A stretch of DNA of 64,000 bases. It comes from VGSG01 sp040756375. Its GTDB lineage: Bacteria > Desulfobacterota > Desulfomonilia > Desulfomonilales > Desulfomonilaceae. The stretch is from contig JBFLZC010000019.1 of NCBI GenBank assembly GCA_040756375.1, forward strand, positions 42,348 to 106,347. The letters are read 5' to 3'. The notes beneath the pieces were generated by a model. It made no database searches. It was not told the DNA's origin and saw only the letters and a program-made list of their open reading frames with translations. Position 1 is the first letter of the stretch, and each line of letters begins with the position of its first letter. The position numbers were made by a program, and so were the translations under genes. Positions 16,697-26,074 of the stretch are shown in pieces.

Positions 16697-18085
16697 ATGA
16701 AAACGAACAGCGCCGGATACGAAGGCATGATGCATTCCTTGATCGCAGGTGCGAAACGCGCGGTATCGATCTGGCTGAAGGGTGCACGTCCGGCTCTGGC
16801 CTTCGCCTACGTTCCTCATAGAGGAAGCTCGTACGCTTTGTCTGGGACTCCGCGCAATGAGCAGTCCTCGCCGGTACCAATCTACTTCCTCGACGCGATG
16901 ACCGAAAAGGCTGAGAAGCACTCAAATGCCGACCTTGATCCTGCTCCTCCGGACCTGGCATTCCAACAGGCCCTCATCTACGCTCAGGACCTGGCTCAGA
17001 TCTACCAGGAAGAAAAGACACGCCGGGCTGAGCTGGAATCCGCTCTCCGGATGCTCCGACAGGAAGCTGAGGAGCGTGGCCGCGCACAGGACGAGCTACA
17101 ACAAGCCGAGCAACGCTACCGACAGTTGGCTGAGAACTCTCTGACCGGCATCTTTATCCATCAGGACCAACGTGTTCTCTATGTGAATGCCCGGCTCGCT
17201 CAGATGGGTGGCTATACTCCGGAAGAGATGGTCGGGCAGATTTTCTGGGAATTCATCCATCCGGAAGACTGGGACATGATCGAACGCATGGATGAATCCA
17301 GGCAAAAGAATCCAAGCCTCCAGACTCACTACGAGTTCCGTTTCGTGTGCAAGGACGGGACCTTCAAATGGGTCGAAGCCCTCATCGGCACGGTTACCTA
17401 TGGCGACCGCAAAGCCGCCATGGGTAATATCGCGGACATCACCGAGCGCAAACACGCAGAGATAGAGCGCGAAGCATTGATTTTGGAACTCCAACGCGCA
17501 CGAGACGCGCTCCACTGGAGGGCCAATCACGATTCGCTGACGGGCCTTCTTAACAGATCGGCCATGATCGAAAGGTTGCAGCGGGAGCTGGCGCGAGCAG
17601 ACCGTGAGGGACGGCCACTCTCTGTGCTTATGCTCGACATTGACCATTTCAAGCAGATCAACGACTCTCACGGTCATTTGGCCGGCGACGAGGTGCTCTG
17701 CGGGGTCGCGACACGGATACGAGAGGCTGTGCGTCCCTATGATCTGGTCGCTCGCTTTGGCGGCGAGGAGCTCTTGGTCGTGGTTCCGGGCTGTGATGCC
17801 GCACACGCGCGATCAATCGCCGAGCGTATCCGGCTCACTATTTGCGCAAAGCCCTTCCAGACCACTCAGGGCTCCATCAGAGTGAGCGTCAGCATCGGCG
17901 TAGCAGCCACTGACGCCTCGACTGGGCCGCAAAACCTCAATGGACTCATTAGCAGGGCGGACAACGCTCTGTACGAAGCAAAGGAATCCGGCCGCAATTG
18001 TGTGCGCGTGGGCCGGCACCATCATGGTGACAAGAAATTAAAGAATAACGCGGTTCCAATCGTTTACGCGCAAAAAGTCGGCTAA
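16697..18085 (+). CDS. PAS-GGDEF diguanylate cyclase
   Basis: The start is set at ATG 16697, preceded by AGGAGACCGG. The 462-residue product has an N-terminal stretch of about 70 residues without a known domain, then a coiled-coil segment rich in Glu and Gln, a PAS domain (HQDQRVLYVNARLAQMGGYT, then a PAC end VTYGDRKAAMGNIADITERK) and a GGDEF domain. The active-site motif is GGEEL, an accepted active variant. An inhibitory-site RPYD lies five residues before it. The predicted reaction is two GTP to c-di-GMP. No membrane segment is seen, so a cytoplasmic sensor is likely. It starts 70 bases after ankyrin gene 3. Confidence 0.9.
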   Translation: MKTNSAGYEGMMHSLIAGAKRAVSIWLKGARPALAFAYVPHRGSSYALSGTPRNEQSSPVPIYFLDAMTEKAEKHSNADLDPAPPDLAFQQALIYAQDLAQIYQEEKTRRAELESALRMLRQEAEERGRAQDELQQAEQRYRQLAENSLTGIFIHQDQRVLYVNARLAQMGGYTPEEMVGQIFWEFIHPEDWDMIERMDESRQKNPSLQTHYEFRFVCKDGTFKWVEALIGTVTYGDRKAAMGNIADITERKHAEIEREALILELQRARDALHWRANHDSLTGLLNRSAMIERLQRELARADREGRPLSVLMLDIDHFKQINDSHGHLAGDEVLCGVATRIREAVRPYDLVARFGGEELLVVVPGCDAAHARSIAERIRLTICAKPFQTTQGSIRVSVSIGVAATDASTGPQNLNGLISRADNALYEAKESGRNCVRVGRHHHGDKKLKNNAVPIVYAQKVG

Positions 18086-18400
18086 TGCGAAAGCTCTTTC
18101 AATCGAATTCTTGGACACAGGAAGCGGTCTCGTGTCTTATTTCCAGGCACTTCAGTGCGTATTGCCGAGCGAGTATCGCGGTGCTCGCCTCGAACATCAC
18201 TAGTAACAGATCGGCATCACTGGTTGTTTTTGACAGCATTATGTTTCGGTACATTATGGTACGGGAAATGCACTATAGCCCCTTCAATTACGTGGGCCCA
18301 AGAAGCGATTCAATTATTATTGCGGGAGACTCTACTCCGTCCGATTATTTGAGACACGCACGCGAATCATCTACTCTTTTTGCGCCTGAGGAAACGTCCC
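18086..18400. other. Intergenic region with a promoter-like element
   Basis: I see no convincing gene; an open frame from 18085 has random-looking content and lower GC. A TTGACA -35 element (18230-18235), a 17-base spacer and ATTATG (18253-18258) form a candidate promoter for the PAS gene that follows. Confidence 0.4.
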
Positions 18401-19000
18401 ATGCATACTCAAGCACTCAGCGAAGGCTGTTTAGCGTCCCATGCCCAAGACTGTCGAACCGTTCGACTTCAAGGCTTCGAACAATCAGATTTGGAGCCCT
18501 CCAGCACCCCCAGCGATTCAATGACCACCACACAGACTTTGAACTGGCGTTCAATGAGATCGGACCCGTCCCGGAAATTGCTGGCAGTCCTTCCCGTCCC
18601 GGCCATGCTGATTGACGAGGCCCACTTCGTAGTGGTTGCCAACCAACGCTGTCTGTTCGATCATGGGCAGACAGAGACGGGCAGCCTTCGCTTTGAATCT
18701 CTCCTTGCACTTCCGCGAGACCAAGAAAGAGCTCTGATACTGAAGCATAGGGCTCGCCAGGTCATCGAAGAGGCATTTGAGGCTCAAGGACCTCGCGTCG
18801 CCGAGACGATCCTGATTATGGGGGGCAAACGCGTCTGGGCACGGCTTCAAATGCGAAAGATAAGAAAAGAACGGGAGAGGTTCCTGTTGGTCCTCATTGA
18901 AGATATCACTGAAGAAAGACTACGAGAGCGCGTCGACAAGGCCGCAATCGCTTCCTTGGCCGCGATGAATCAGAAGCTCAGGCTAGGTGCCCCCAAGTAA
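18401..19000 (+). CDS. PAS-domain protein without output domain
   Basis: A 199-residue protein with GAGGAAA upstream of ATG 18401; an in-frame start at 18380 is also possible. From about residue 60 it has PAS-like features: LLAVLPVPAMLIDEAHFVVV, then ANQRCLFDHG, and a PAC-type end FLLVLIEDITEERLRERVDK. The first 50 residues look unstructured. There is no GGDEF, kinase or other output domain, so it may be a partner of the neighbouring cyclase or a remnant of a larger sensor. Some uncertainty remains on the start and on whether the N-terminal part is translated. Confidence 0.6.
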   Translation: MHTQALSEGCLASHAQDCRTVRLQGFEQSDLEPSSTPSDSMTTTQTLNWRSMRSDPSRKLLAVLPVPAMLIDEAHFVVVANQRCLFDHGQTETGSLRFESLLALPRDQERALILKHRARQVIEEAFEAQGPRVAETILIMGGKRVWARLQMRKIRKERERFLLVLIEDITEERLRERVDKAAIASLAAMNQKLRLGAPK

Positions 19001-19099
19001 CGTTGATGTATGGATCCGGTCGCGTATTGAGGAGCCACCGTTAGGTTGGAATGGCACAAGATGCTGACAATCGCGGTATGAAATCTAAGGCCTTATTTT

Positions 19100-19128
19100 G
19101 TAGGGGCAGGTTTGAAATCTGCCCCTAC
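19100..19128. repeat. GTAGGGGC hairpin repeat
   Basis: GTAGGGGCAG (19100-19109) and CTGCCCCTAC (19119-19128) form a ten-base-pair hairpin with a nine-base loop. A second palindrome with the same GTAGGGGC start is at 45772-45799. It lies between the converging PAS and HD genes, where it might also end transcripts. Confidence 0.6.
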
Positions 19129-19263
19129 AGCGCTTAGAGCCCGTGAGCCATTCCCAGCTTTCCAGCCCCATCACCTAGTGTGCTGTCTCCGTAATAGGTA
19201 TTCAGTATGCGTCGCTGAGGGGGCCTCCGATTGCAGTGCTCGAATCATCCTAGTCTAAAGGCT

Positions 19264-19893
19264 TTACGGAGACACTACACTAGCATCATTCCCCCGCAGG
19301 TTCTCTTCCAATTCTTCGGGGGAGATTCCGAAGCTCTCGCCCCTGGCCCGATATTCCTGAAGCGCCATTTCTCGGGCGCTTAGAGTAATAAACCATGATG
19401 CGATTTGCCGGCCGAGCCACTTTAGGTGGACCACGCGGTCGATCTTGAACCTTGGAGGATCGACCATTAGCGCTTCCTCAGACAGGCGCCACAGCTTGTC
19501 CGAATCCTTCACGATCGCATCGTTGAGCGACAAAGCTTCCAGCCTTGTGTCGTGGGCTTCTATGATTCGGCATATCTCATCCACCAGCGCCGGGGGATAT
19601 CGGACCCGATCGAGTATTTCGCGGGCGATTCTTGCCCCTGCCACTTCGTGGATCCGCTTAATGCTCTCGTCGTTTTCTCCCGGACCGAAAGCTCGGAGCT
19701 GTAAATCCTCGGGGACGCTCTTCCAACCCACGTCGTGGAGCATGATCGCGGGGATGACCACAGATGCATCGCCTTCTTCGGCGTGGAGAAGCTTGTTCGC
19801 AAATGTGGTGGCCACAATGGTGTGGATTTCGTTGTCGCGCGTATCCAGGTACGGCTTGGCTAATTCGAAGATCTGCTCAAATCCATCAATCAT
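19264..19893 (-). CDS. HD-domain phosphohydrolase-like protein
   Basis: A 209-residue protein with an HD metal-binding pattern: His in DNEIHTIVATTFANKLL, the HD pair in AIMLHDVGWKSVPEDLQ, and a later Asp in IVKDSDKLWRLS. HD enzymes cleave phosphodiester or phosphomonoester bonds in nucleotides. It begins 21 bases after the stop of the membrane nucleotide cyclase gene and is the third gene of that leftward unit. An action on cyclic nucleotide or on nucleotide pools is therefore plausible, but the substrate cannot be read. Confidence 0.75.
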   Translation of the reverse strand: MIDGFEQIFELAKPYLDTRDNEIHTIVATTFANKLLHAEEGDASVVIPAIMLHDVGWKSVPEDLQLRAFGPGENDESIKRIHEVAGARIAREILDRVRYPPALVDEICRIIEAHDTRLEALSLNDAIVKDSDKLWRLSEEALMVDPPRFKIDRVVHLKWLGRQIASWFITLSAREMALQEYRARGESFGISPEELEENLRGNDASVVSP

Positions 19894-19914
19894 GGTTCGC
19901 GTCGCGCTCGCGGC

Positions 19915-22080
19915 TCACGTGGCCTGCTCCAAGCGATGAATCATCTGGTACGCTTCCGGAGAAACGGATGTGAAGCGGACGTTCGCCACATAGTGTGAAC
20001 CGACTTGCGTGACGGAAACGACTTTGCCGTAGATCTCTCCAGCGGATGGGCGTGACTGGTCGTCCAACAAGAGGAGTTTGACATCCTGCCATTGATTGAT
20101 TTCGTACGCTAATACCACTTGGGCGGATGACGCGGAGATCTCGTCGATCCACGCGGAGGCCTCGGTCAAGGCCACAGTCTTCTCATCCACCCTCTGCACT
20201 GCCACATTGATCTTTTGGGAGAGCAGAATCCTCTTCTCTTCTTGCCGCTTGAGGTGCACGTCGTATTGTCCGCGGATGCCCGCCACGTCATAGAGCTTCA
20301 CAGCTCCAGGTACGCCTTTCATCTGCACTTGGAGCACATCGCTGATGTCAAGGATGTCGGCCAGCTTGTTGTAGGTCGGCTCGCTTATGAGTACCTGACC
20401 GCCCACGGTGAAGGACTGGATGCGTCCGGTCATATTGACCTCAGACCCCACTGCCCCATATTTGGTCCGCTTCTCAGACCCGATGTTCCCCACCACTACC
20501 GCGCCGGTATTTACCGCTACGCCCATTTCCAGACGCGGTAAACCGTCTTGTTCGTTGAGCGCATTGATCTGGTCCATTTCAATCTGCATCTTGAGCGCGC
20601 AGGCCACGGCTCGCGCGGGATGGTCCTCCAGGGTTTCGGGAGCGCCAAAGAAGGCCAAGATGCCGTCACCGATGATCTCGTCAATGATGCCTCGATAATC
20701 CACCAGCACATCGACCATGCGGCCCAGATATCGATTTAGGAAGGCTATCACCTGTTCGGGATGCATGGTGGCGGTCAACGCGGTGAAACCTCTGAGATCG
20801 GACATGATCATGGAGATTTCCCGTTTCTCGCCCCCGAGACGCAATCCGTCGGACGACTCCAGCAGCCGGTTGACCACCTCTTTGGTCAGGTACCGGCCGA
20901 AGGTGTCCCGAATGAAATCCCGCTCCTTGAGTCCTTCCGTCATGCGCGTGAATGCCTGGGCCAACTGACCCACTTCATCGCGACTGCGGATATCTGAGAG
21001 GTTGATGTCCAGGTTGCCGCCGGCAACTTGCACGGTGGCCTGCGCTATACGCCTCAAGGGCCGGGAAAAGGATTTGGCCACAAGCAGGCTTACCAGGAAG
21101 AGCAGGCCCATTCCCGTGAGGGCCATAAGCACCGTCTGCTGATGCAAGGCGGTAACGTCTGCGAGCAATTCGCTCTTTGGAAAAATCGCGCCCACAGACC
21201 AGCGCACCGCGGAAATGGGCGCGTACGCCAGGAACGCCTCCCCGACAGGCGGCAAGGATCCTATGTCCACGAAACCGGAATTCTGGCGGATCATAGCCCG
21301 TCCCAAGTGCCGAACCCTGGGATCTTTCAGCTCTTCCGCGAGACTGAATATCGATTCCCGCATGATCATCTTCGGTTGGGGATGGGTGACAAATGAGCCT
21401 GTCTCAGAGATGATGAAACAGAAGCCGCTCGTTTCGATTCTGATGGAAGAGACAAGACGTGCGAGCCATTCCAACGAAACATCAGCAGTCACAATCCCTC
21501 GAAGCTCACCTTTCTTGCCGTTCGCATCTCGCTCGTAAAATGGGAACGAGAAGGTGGTCATCATAATGTCGCCACCTCCCTCGTCAAAATACGGCTCGAT
21601 CCATACGGGCCCTTTCAGCACGACGGGAATGTGATACCAGTCCTTGGTGAAATAGTCGTACGCGTCCGACCCAAGCTGTTCAAACTTCAGTCCTTCTTTG
21701 CCTCGGAAATAATACGGCGCGAACGCGCGTGTACCTTTATCGAAGGCATACGGTTGAAACGCTACAGCGGAGCCGTAGATCTCCTTGTTTCGGAGGACCG
21801 TACGGCGCAGAAGAGTGAGGAGTGTCTCCTCATCGCATTTCGCGGTTTCCAGGAAGCTTGCCAGGCTTTCCGTAGCCTTGGCCACGCTGCGAAATTCCTG
21901 TTCTATCCGGCGAGCAACGTACTGGGTGAGGTTACGGGCGTTGTTCTCAGATTCTTCCAGAAGGAAGCTCCGGGACGAATAGTAACTATAGAGCAGGATG
22001 ACCCCGAACACCACCGATGTCCCGCCCAAAACCAGGATCATCATCTTGAAAGCGATGCTACTGCGCGGCCTCAGGATCAT
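19915..22080 (-). CDS. Membrane class III adenylate/guanylate cyclase with Cache-like sensor and HAMP
   Basis: A 721-residue protein. Domains in order: membrane segment (about 11-31), periplasmic Cache-like sensor (about 33-300), membrane segment (GMGLLFLVSLLVAKSF), HAMP (about 335-390), class III cyclase (about 420-590), and a C-terminal domain of about 110 residues resembling PilZ. Metal-binding Asp residues are in IMSDLRGFTAL and IGDGILAFFGAP; the transition-state Asn and Arg are in GSEVNMTGR. The base-selecting Asp of typical adenylate cyclases is not at its usual place, so cAMP versus cGMP is open. The ATG overlaps the stop of the binding-protein gene (ATGA). Confidence 0.87.
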   Translation of the reverse strand: MILRPRSSIAFKMMILVLGGTSVVFGVILLYSYYSSRSFLLEESENNARNLTQYVARRIEQEFRSVAKATESLASFLETAKCDEETLLTLLRRTVLRNKEIYGSAVAFQPYAFDKGTRAFAPYYFRGKEGLKFEQLGSDAYDYFTKDWYHIPVVLKGPVWIEPYFDEGGGDIMMTTFSFPFYERDANGKKGELRGIVTADVSLEWLARLVSSIRIETSGFCFIISETGSFVTHPQPKMIMRESIFSLAEELKDPRVRHLGRAMIRQNSGFVDIGSLPPVGEAFLAYAPISAVRWSVGAIFPKSELLADVTALHQQTVLMALTGMGLLFLVSLLVAKSFSRPLRRIAQATVQVAGGNLDINLSDIRSRDEVGQLAQAFTRMTEGLKERDFIRDTFGRYLTKEVVNRLLESSDGLRLGGEKREISMIMSDLRGFTALTATMHPEQVIAFLNRYLGRMVDVLVDYRGIIDEIIGDGILAFFGAPETLEDHPARAVACALKMQIEMDQINALNEQDGLPRLEMGVAVNTGAVVVGNIGSEKRTKYGAVGSEVNMTGRIQSFTVGGQVLISEPTYNKLADILDISDVLQVQMKGVPGAVKLYDVAGIRGQYDVHLKRQEEKRILLSQKINVAVQRVDEKTVALTEASAWIDEISASSAQVVLAYEINQWQDVKLLLLDDQSRPSAGEIYGKVVSVTQVGSHYVANVRFTSVSPEAYQMIHRLEQAT

Positions 22081-23048
22081 TTCGGGCCTCGGTAGAACTG
22101 ATCGAACGGCGGGAGGCTTCCGATCAGTTTCTGCGTCAACAGCACCTCGCCCACCGATATGTAGTCGCCCTGTTTTAGCTTGCCCATTTCCGCTCTATTG
22201 TCGCCAGGTAGGATCAGATCTTGCATCCGGTCGAGCATCCACCTTTGATGCACTTTGTTGGTGCCCGTGTTGGCGGCATCCGCCTGTTTCATAACAATCT
22301 GAACTGCTTCGTCCTTGTGCTCAAAAGCATAGAGCCAGCCTTTGAGTGAAGCATTGAGGAAGGCCGCACACATCGCTGGATCCGATTCCAGGGTCTCTTG
22401 CATGCAGTAAATTCCATCTTCGGGGAAGTTCAAGCCCAGGTCTGCGAAAAAGAAGCAGGTGAGTTCGTCCGGGTCGAGGCCGCTGTTCAGAAGCGTGTGG
22501 TATTCGTTGTACCACATGGCTGTGTTGGCATCCACGCCGCTTTTGAGAAGTAGGCCCATCGACGAATAGCATGGGATCACGTTCACGTTGAGTCCAAACT
22601 TGCGAAAGAACGATGCGGGCTGCAAGTAGAACTGGCCCGCCCAGACGCCTACCTTCTTGCCGTTCAGATCCTCCGGACGCACAATGCCGCTCTTCTTTTT
22701 TGCCACCAGCATCAGCGCCGAACGCTGGATTATCTGACCCACGTTCACCACCCGAAGCCCGGCAGCCCGCTTCTGGATGGCGTTCGATAGCCAATCGGTG
22801 CAAAAGGTAGCTTTTCCGGTTTCCAGGTAATTAAAAGGCGGCTTTTCAGGCCCGCCTCTCATCAAGTTCACATCTAGGCCGGCTTCACGGTAGAACCCTT
22901 TCTCCACTGCGACCATGTAGCCTGCAAATTGCGCCTGGGGCACCCACTGAGGAAGCAGCACCGCCTTTTTCAAGTCCTGGGCCCATGCCCCAAAAGAAAA
23001 AGCCTGTAAAAGAGCGAACAGAAAGAGTGTCGTGCCGATCCGCCTCAT
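22077..23048 (-). CDS. NMT1/THI5-type periplasmic substrate-binding protein
   Basis: A 323-residue protein with a signal peptide (TLFLFALLQAFSFGAWAQD) and the NMT1/SsuA-like fold signatures QWVPQAQFAGYMVAVEKGFY, REAGLDVNLMRGG and LNGKKVGVWAGQF. Proteins of this family bind thiamin precursors, sulfonates or related small molecules for ABC transporters. No ABC ATPase or permease gene is nearby. Instead, its stop overlaps the start of the membrane cyclase gene, so it may be the periplasmic ligand-sensing partner of that cyclase. That role is inference. The ligand is unknown. Confidence 0.85.
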   Translation of the reverse strand: MRRIGTTLFLFALLQAFSFGAWAQDLKKAVLLPQWVPQAQFAGYMVAVEKGFYREAGLDVNLMRGGPEKPPFNYLETGKATFCTDWLSNAIQKRAAGLRVVNVGQIIQRSALMLVAKKKSGIVRPEDLNGKKVGVWAGQFYLQPASFFRKFGLNVNVIPCYSSMGLLLKSGVDANTAMWYNEYHTLLNSGLDPDELTCFFFADLGLNFPEDGIYCMQETLESDPAMCAAFLNASLKGWLYAFEHKDEAVQIVMKQADAANTGTNKVHQRWMLDRMQDLILPGDNRAEMGKLKQGDYISVGEVLLTQKLIGSLPPFDQFYRGPK

Positions 23049-23363
23049 CTGAGTTTCCCTTAGGTTTCTATTGGAACAGTTGCTACCTCTATGAGAGCGG
23101 TTGTGTTAGATCACATGCAAGTATGGCTGACAGAGGCTACCGCCTTCTTGGGACGGAACTCGGTGTAGTGTCAGCAATCCGGCCTCCCAAGGGGCTTGAA
23201 GGACCCGTATATATTTCTCGTAGCTCTGTCGCACGAGTTCCGGATTGGGGTACAGCTAGCTTAGCACATCTGAAAAGATCAACGAAAGCATTTCCCGGTC
23301 TGTGGGCATGAGCATGTATTTGGCCGCGCTGTGGACCAATAGCCCATGGACAAGACTTACGCG
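23049..23363. other. Intergenic region upstream of the binding-protein gene
   Basis: These 315 bases lie after trkA and before the leftward binding-protein gene. The short open frames look random and I see no RNA gene or strong hairpin. It should contain the promoter of the binding protein/cyclase unit. Confidence 0.4.
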
Positions 23364-24029
23364 TCATGGTTGGCGCTGCACGCGCAGAAGGTCCTTTTCC
23401 CGGCCGATCATCACCATGATATCGCTCGGCTTGATCACGAAGTCCGGCCCCGGCAGGAATACGAAACGTTCCGGCACAAGTTCCTTGATAGCGATCGCGA
23501 AGACTTCAAAATGTTCCCTGAGTCTCAATTCCAGCAGAGTGCGACCATGAAAGGATGCGGGCGGCGCGATCTCCATTACCTCGAAGTCTTCTGCCAGGGG
23601 CACGAAATCCAGTAGGTTCGGATTGAGGATCTGAGCCGCGACCCTGCGAGCGGTTTCTCGTTCGGGAAAGATCACGTCCGTTGCGCCCACAGCCTTGAGA
23701 ATATGCGCATGATCCTCGCTGGTGGCCTTGGCCCGAATGCTCTTCAAACCGATTCTCCGGAGGTGCAACGTGCAAAGAATGCTGGCTTCCACGCTTTCAC
23801 CAAGGCTGACCACCGCCTCATCGAAATCCGGAGTCACCAATGCGCGAATGGTGTTGAAGTCCCGTGCGTCCACGATGAGCGCCCTCTGGACCTTGTCCGA
23901 TATAGTGCTCACGCGGCCTTCGTCATTATCAAGGCAGAGCACCTCGCAGTCCCTTGCCAAAGCTTGGGCCAGTTCACTGCCAAATTGACCCAGGCCGACG
24001 ACGCAAATGACTTTCTTGTCTGATTTCAT
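23364..24029 (-). CDS. trkA: TrkA/KtrA-type potassium channel regulator
   Basis: The start is set at ATG 24029, which overlaps the TrkH stop as ATGA and gives 221 residues. The Rossmann motif is VVGLGQFGSELAQALARD; the domain ends at ILKAVGATDVIFPERETARR. A C-terminal TrkA_C (RCK_C) domain follows, with ASFHGRTLLELRLREHFEVF and FVIKPSDIMVMIGREKDLLR. It binds NAD(H) or ATP at the inner face of the membrane and gates the TrkH/KtrB pore encoded directly upstream. Confidence 0.92.
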   Translation of the reverse strand: MKSDKKVICVVGLGQFGSELAQALARDCEVLCLDNDEGRVSTISDKVQRALIVDARDFNTIRALVTPDFDEAVVSLGESVEASILCTLHLRRIGLKSIRAKATSEDHAHILKAVGATDVIFPERETARRVAAQILNPNLLDFVPLAEDFEVMEIAPPASFHGRTLLELRLREHFEVFAIAIKELVPERFVFLPGPDFVIKPSDIMVMIGREKDLLRVQRQP

Positions 24030-25399
24030 CCAATCATCACCGTTCCCTTGGGATACCGCACATGCACCGTTGTCGGAGGAAACACCCACAGGGCCACGGT
24101 CAACGGACCGAGCCTTCCCACGAACATGGTCGCGATAATCCAGAGCTTACCGAACGTTGAGAGGTTAGGCGTCACTCCGGTGGATAGTCCGACCGTGCCG
24201 AACGCGGAGATTTGTTCGAAAGCCAGCTCTCGCGCCCCCACGGGCAAGTGAGACTGCGTCCAGAGCAACAAGAAGACTCCGATCACGTTCCAGAACACCG
24301 CGAGCCCAAACAGGAGATCAGCACGATTGACCAAATCAAAACCTAGGCGCCGATCAAGGAGCCGAACTTCTCTCTCGCCTCGTATGCTTGCCCGAAGACG
24401 CGCCAACCAAATGGCCAGTGTGGTGGTTTTTACGCCACCAGCGCAGGATGAAGGAGAACCTCCGATAAACATGAGCCCGATAAGAACTAACAGCGAGGCT
24501 GAAGGCAGCCTTCCGATATCCACGGTATTAAAGCCCGCGGTCCGGGCTGTAATCGACTGGAACAGCGAATGGAGGAGTCTGTCGTCCCAGGAAGTCTCCT
24601 CGGGTGTGAGCCCGAACACCAGGAGCGCGGCACTCCCCCCTACGATAAGCAATCCAGAGACAGTAAGCACCACCCGTGCGTGCAATGAGAAGTGCGTGGC
24701 TTGGTATGGCTGATCGATGCGGTCCTGTATTGAAATGCGAGCCCAGACCTCGTGAAGCACCAGATAACCCAGGCCTCCGAGCACGATCAAACCCATGACA
24801 ACAAAGAGTAGGGCTCGACTTCCTCGTACGATCATCAGATTATCGGTGTTTATCGAAAATCCCGCGTTGCAGAAAGCCGAAATCGAATGAAACACAGACC
24901 ACCAGAGCGCATAGCTCCATTCTTGTCCCGCGGGGAGGAGAACAAAGAGAGAGAGCACCCCCGCTCCTTCGACGCAAAAGGTGATAATGAGAATGGTGCG
25001 GAATGTGCTTCGGAATTCCGAACCGATGTCGCGCTGAAAAAAGGTGTCGCTCACCAAAGCCTTCGATTGCAAGGTCATACGGCGTCCGAGAATCTCGTAG
25101 AACAGCGCGGCAAAGGTCATGATCCCCAGACCGCCTGCCTGTATGAGGAGGAGGATGATCCCCTGACCCAGGAGGGTATAGTCCTTGCCCGTGTCCAAAA
25201 CAGTGAGCCCTGTGACGCACACCGCGGAAGTAGCGGTGAAGAGCGCATCAACAAAGCTCACTTTTCCCGGTTCATGAGACCAGGGGAGTCGGAGCAAGAT
25301 GGCCCCTATTAGAATGATCCCCGCAAAACTCAGCACCAGCGTGGCCTGCGGAGAACTGAGAATTCGAGCAAAAGCGATTTCCCTGCGGAAGAAGCTCAT
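24026..25399 (-). CDS. trkH: TrkH/KtrB-type potassium uptake protein
   Basis: A 457-residue membrane protein with the four pore loops of the family: TSAVCVTGLTVLDTG, ISAFCNAGFSINTDN, ITARTAGFNTVDIG and AFGTVGLSTGVTP, each with the central Gly that lines the filter. The length is closer to KtrB than to the longer enterobacterial TrkH. It moves K+ into the cell with Na+ or H+. It is coupled by a four-base overlap to its regulator trkA. Confidence 0.92.
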   Translation of the reverse strand: MSFFRREIAFARILSSPQATLVLSFAGIILIGAILLRLPWSHEPGKVSFVDALFTATSAVCVTGLTVLDTGKDYTLLGQGIILLLIQAGGLGIMTFAALFYEILGRRMTLQSKALVSDTFFQRDIGSEFRSTFRTILIITFCVEGAGVLSLFVLLPAGQEWSYALWWSVFHSISAFCNAGFSINTDNLMIVRGSRALLFVVMGLIVLGGLGYLVLHEVWARISIQDRIDQPYQATHFSLHARVVLTVSGLLIVGGSAALLVFGLTPEETSWDDRLLHSLFQSITARTAGFNTVDIGRLPSASLLVLIGLMFIGGSPSSCAGGVKTTTLAIWLARLRASIRGEREVRLLDRRLGFDLVNRADLLFGLAVFWNVIGVFLLLWTQSHLPVGARELAFEQISAFGTVGLSTGVTPNLSTFGKLWIIATMFVGRLGPLTVALWVFPPTTVHVRYPKGTVMIG

Positions 25400-25538
25400 C
25401 TTCGCGATGACTCACCCTTGAGCGAGAGAAGCGTGAGATTACAGCTCGGATGGATTGTCGTTTCAGTCGTATATCCGCGTCCGCGAGGAGGCCGAGCGTG
25501 CGGCCCTCATCACAAACTATTGGTTGTCCAGGCCGCCT

Positions 25539-25892
25539 CTATTCCTTGATGAGGGAATCCACGTCATAGCCGGCCTTTTTGTAGTTGTCCAGAGCGCGGG
25601 TCTTGAGGCCCTGATCCTTGGTCTTCTCTGAATGCTTGTCCGCAAGTTCCGCCGCGTGGCTCCACATCCCTTGTGTCTCGTATTCCCGAATCGATGCGGT
25701 CACGCGCGATTCTTCTTCCGACATATCCATCACCGCGGCGCGGCACCAGGAAATGAGCTTTTTCACCGGGTTACCGCAACGCGGGCATTCGGCAAGGGGC
25801 TGGTCGTTCAGACGCTGGAATGCCTCGAACGCGCGACGGCACTCATCACAGGATCGCGCCGGATCCACAGCCTGGTACTCATAGATCGGCAA
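25539..25892 (-). CDS. FmdB-type zinc-ribbon protein
   Basis: A 117-residue protein beginning MPIYEYQAVDPARSCDECRR, the FmdB-family start, with Cys pairs CDEC and CPRC forming a single zinc ribbon in the first 50 residues. The rest is a charged helical tail. Many such proteins are annotated as FmdB-type regulators, but no DNA-binding activity is established. It stands alone between trkH and the mannose genes. Confidence 0.75.
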   Translation of the reverse strand: MPIYEYQAVDPARSCDECRRAFEAFQRLNDQPLAECPRCGNPVKKLISWCRAAVMDMSEEESRVTASIREYETQGMWSHAAELADKHSEKTKDQGLKTRALDNYKKAGYDVDSLIKE

Positions 25893-26074
25893 TTGAACAC
25901 CTCTTTCAGGTAATCCTCAAACTAATTTCTTGGCGAAATAACGCTCCATGAATGTGAATGCTTATACTGTGTTTCGCTTCGTTGTGGCATTTTCACCGTT
26001 AATACTGGTATAACTCGACTGAGTGTCGGGTGCAAGGTTCACTCAGCCCCACGAGCATCCGAGGTGGTTCAAGG

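Noticed and set aside
18085..18615. Open frame starting on the stop of the diguanylate cyclase gene
   Set aside because: The overlap looks like coupling, but the translated sequence is Ser/Arg-rich and random-looking, and it overlaps the better-supported PAS gene in another frame.
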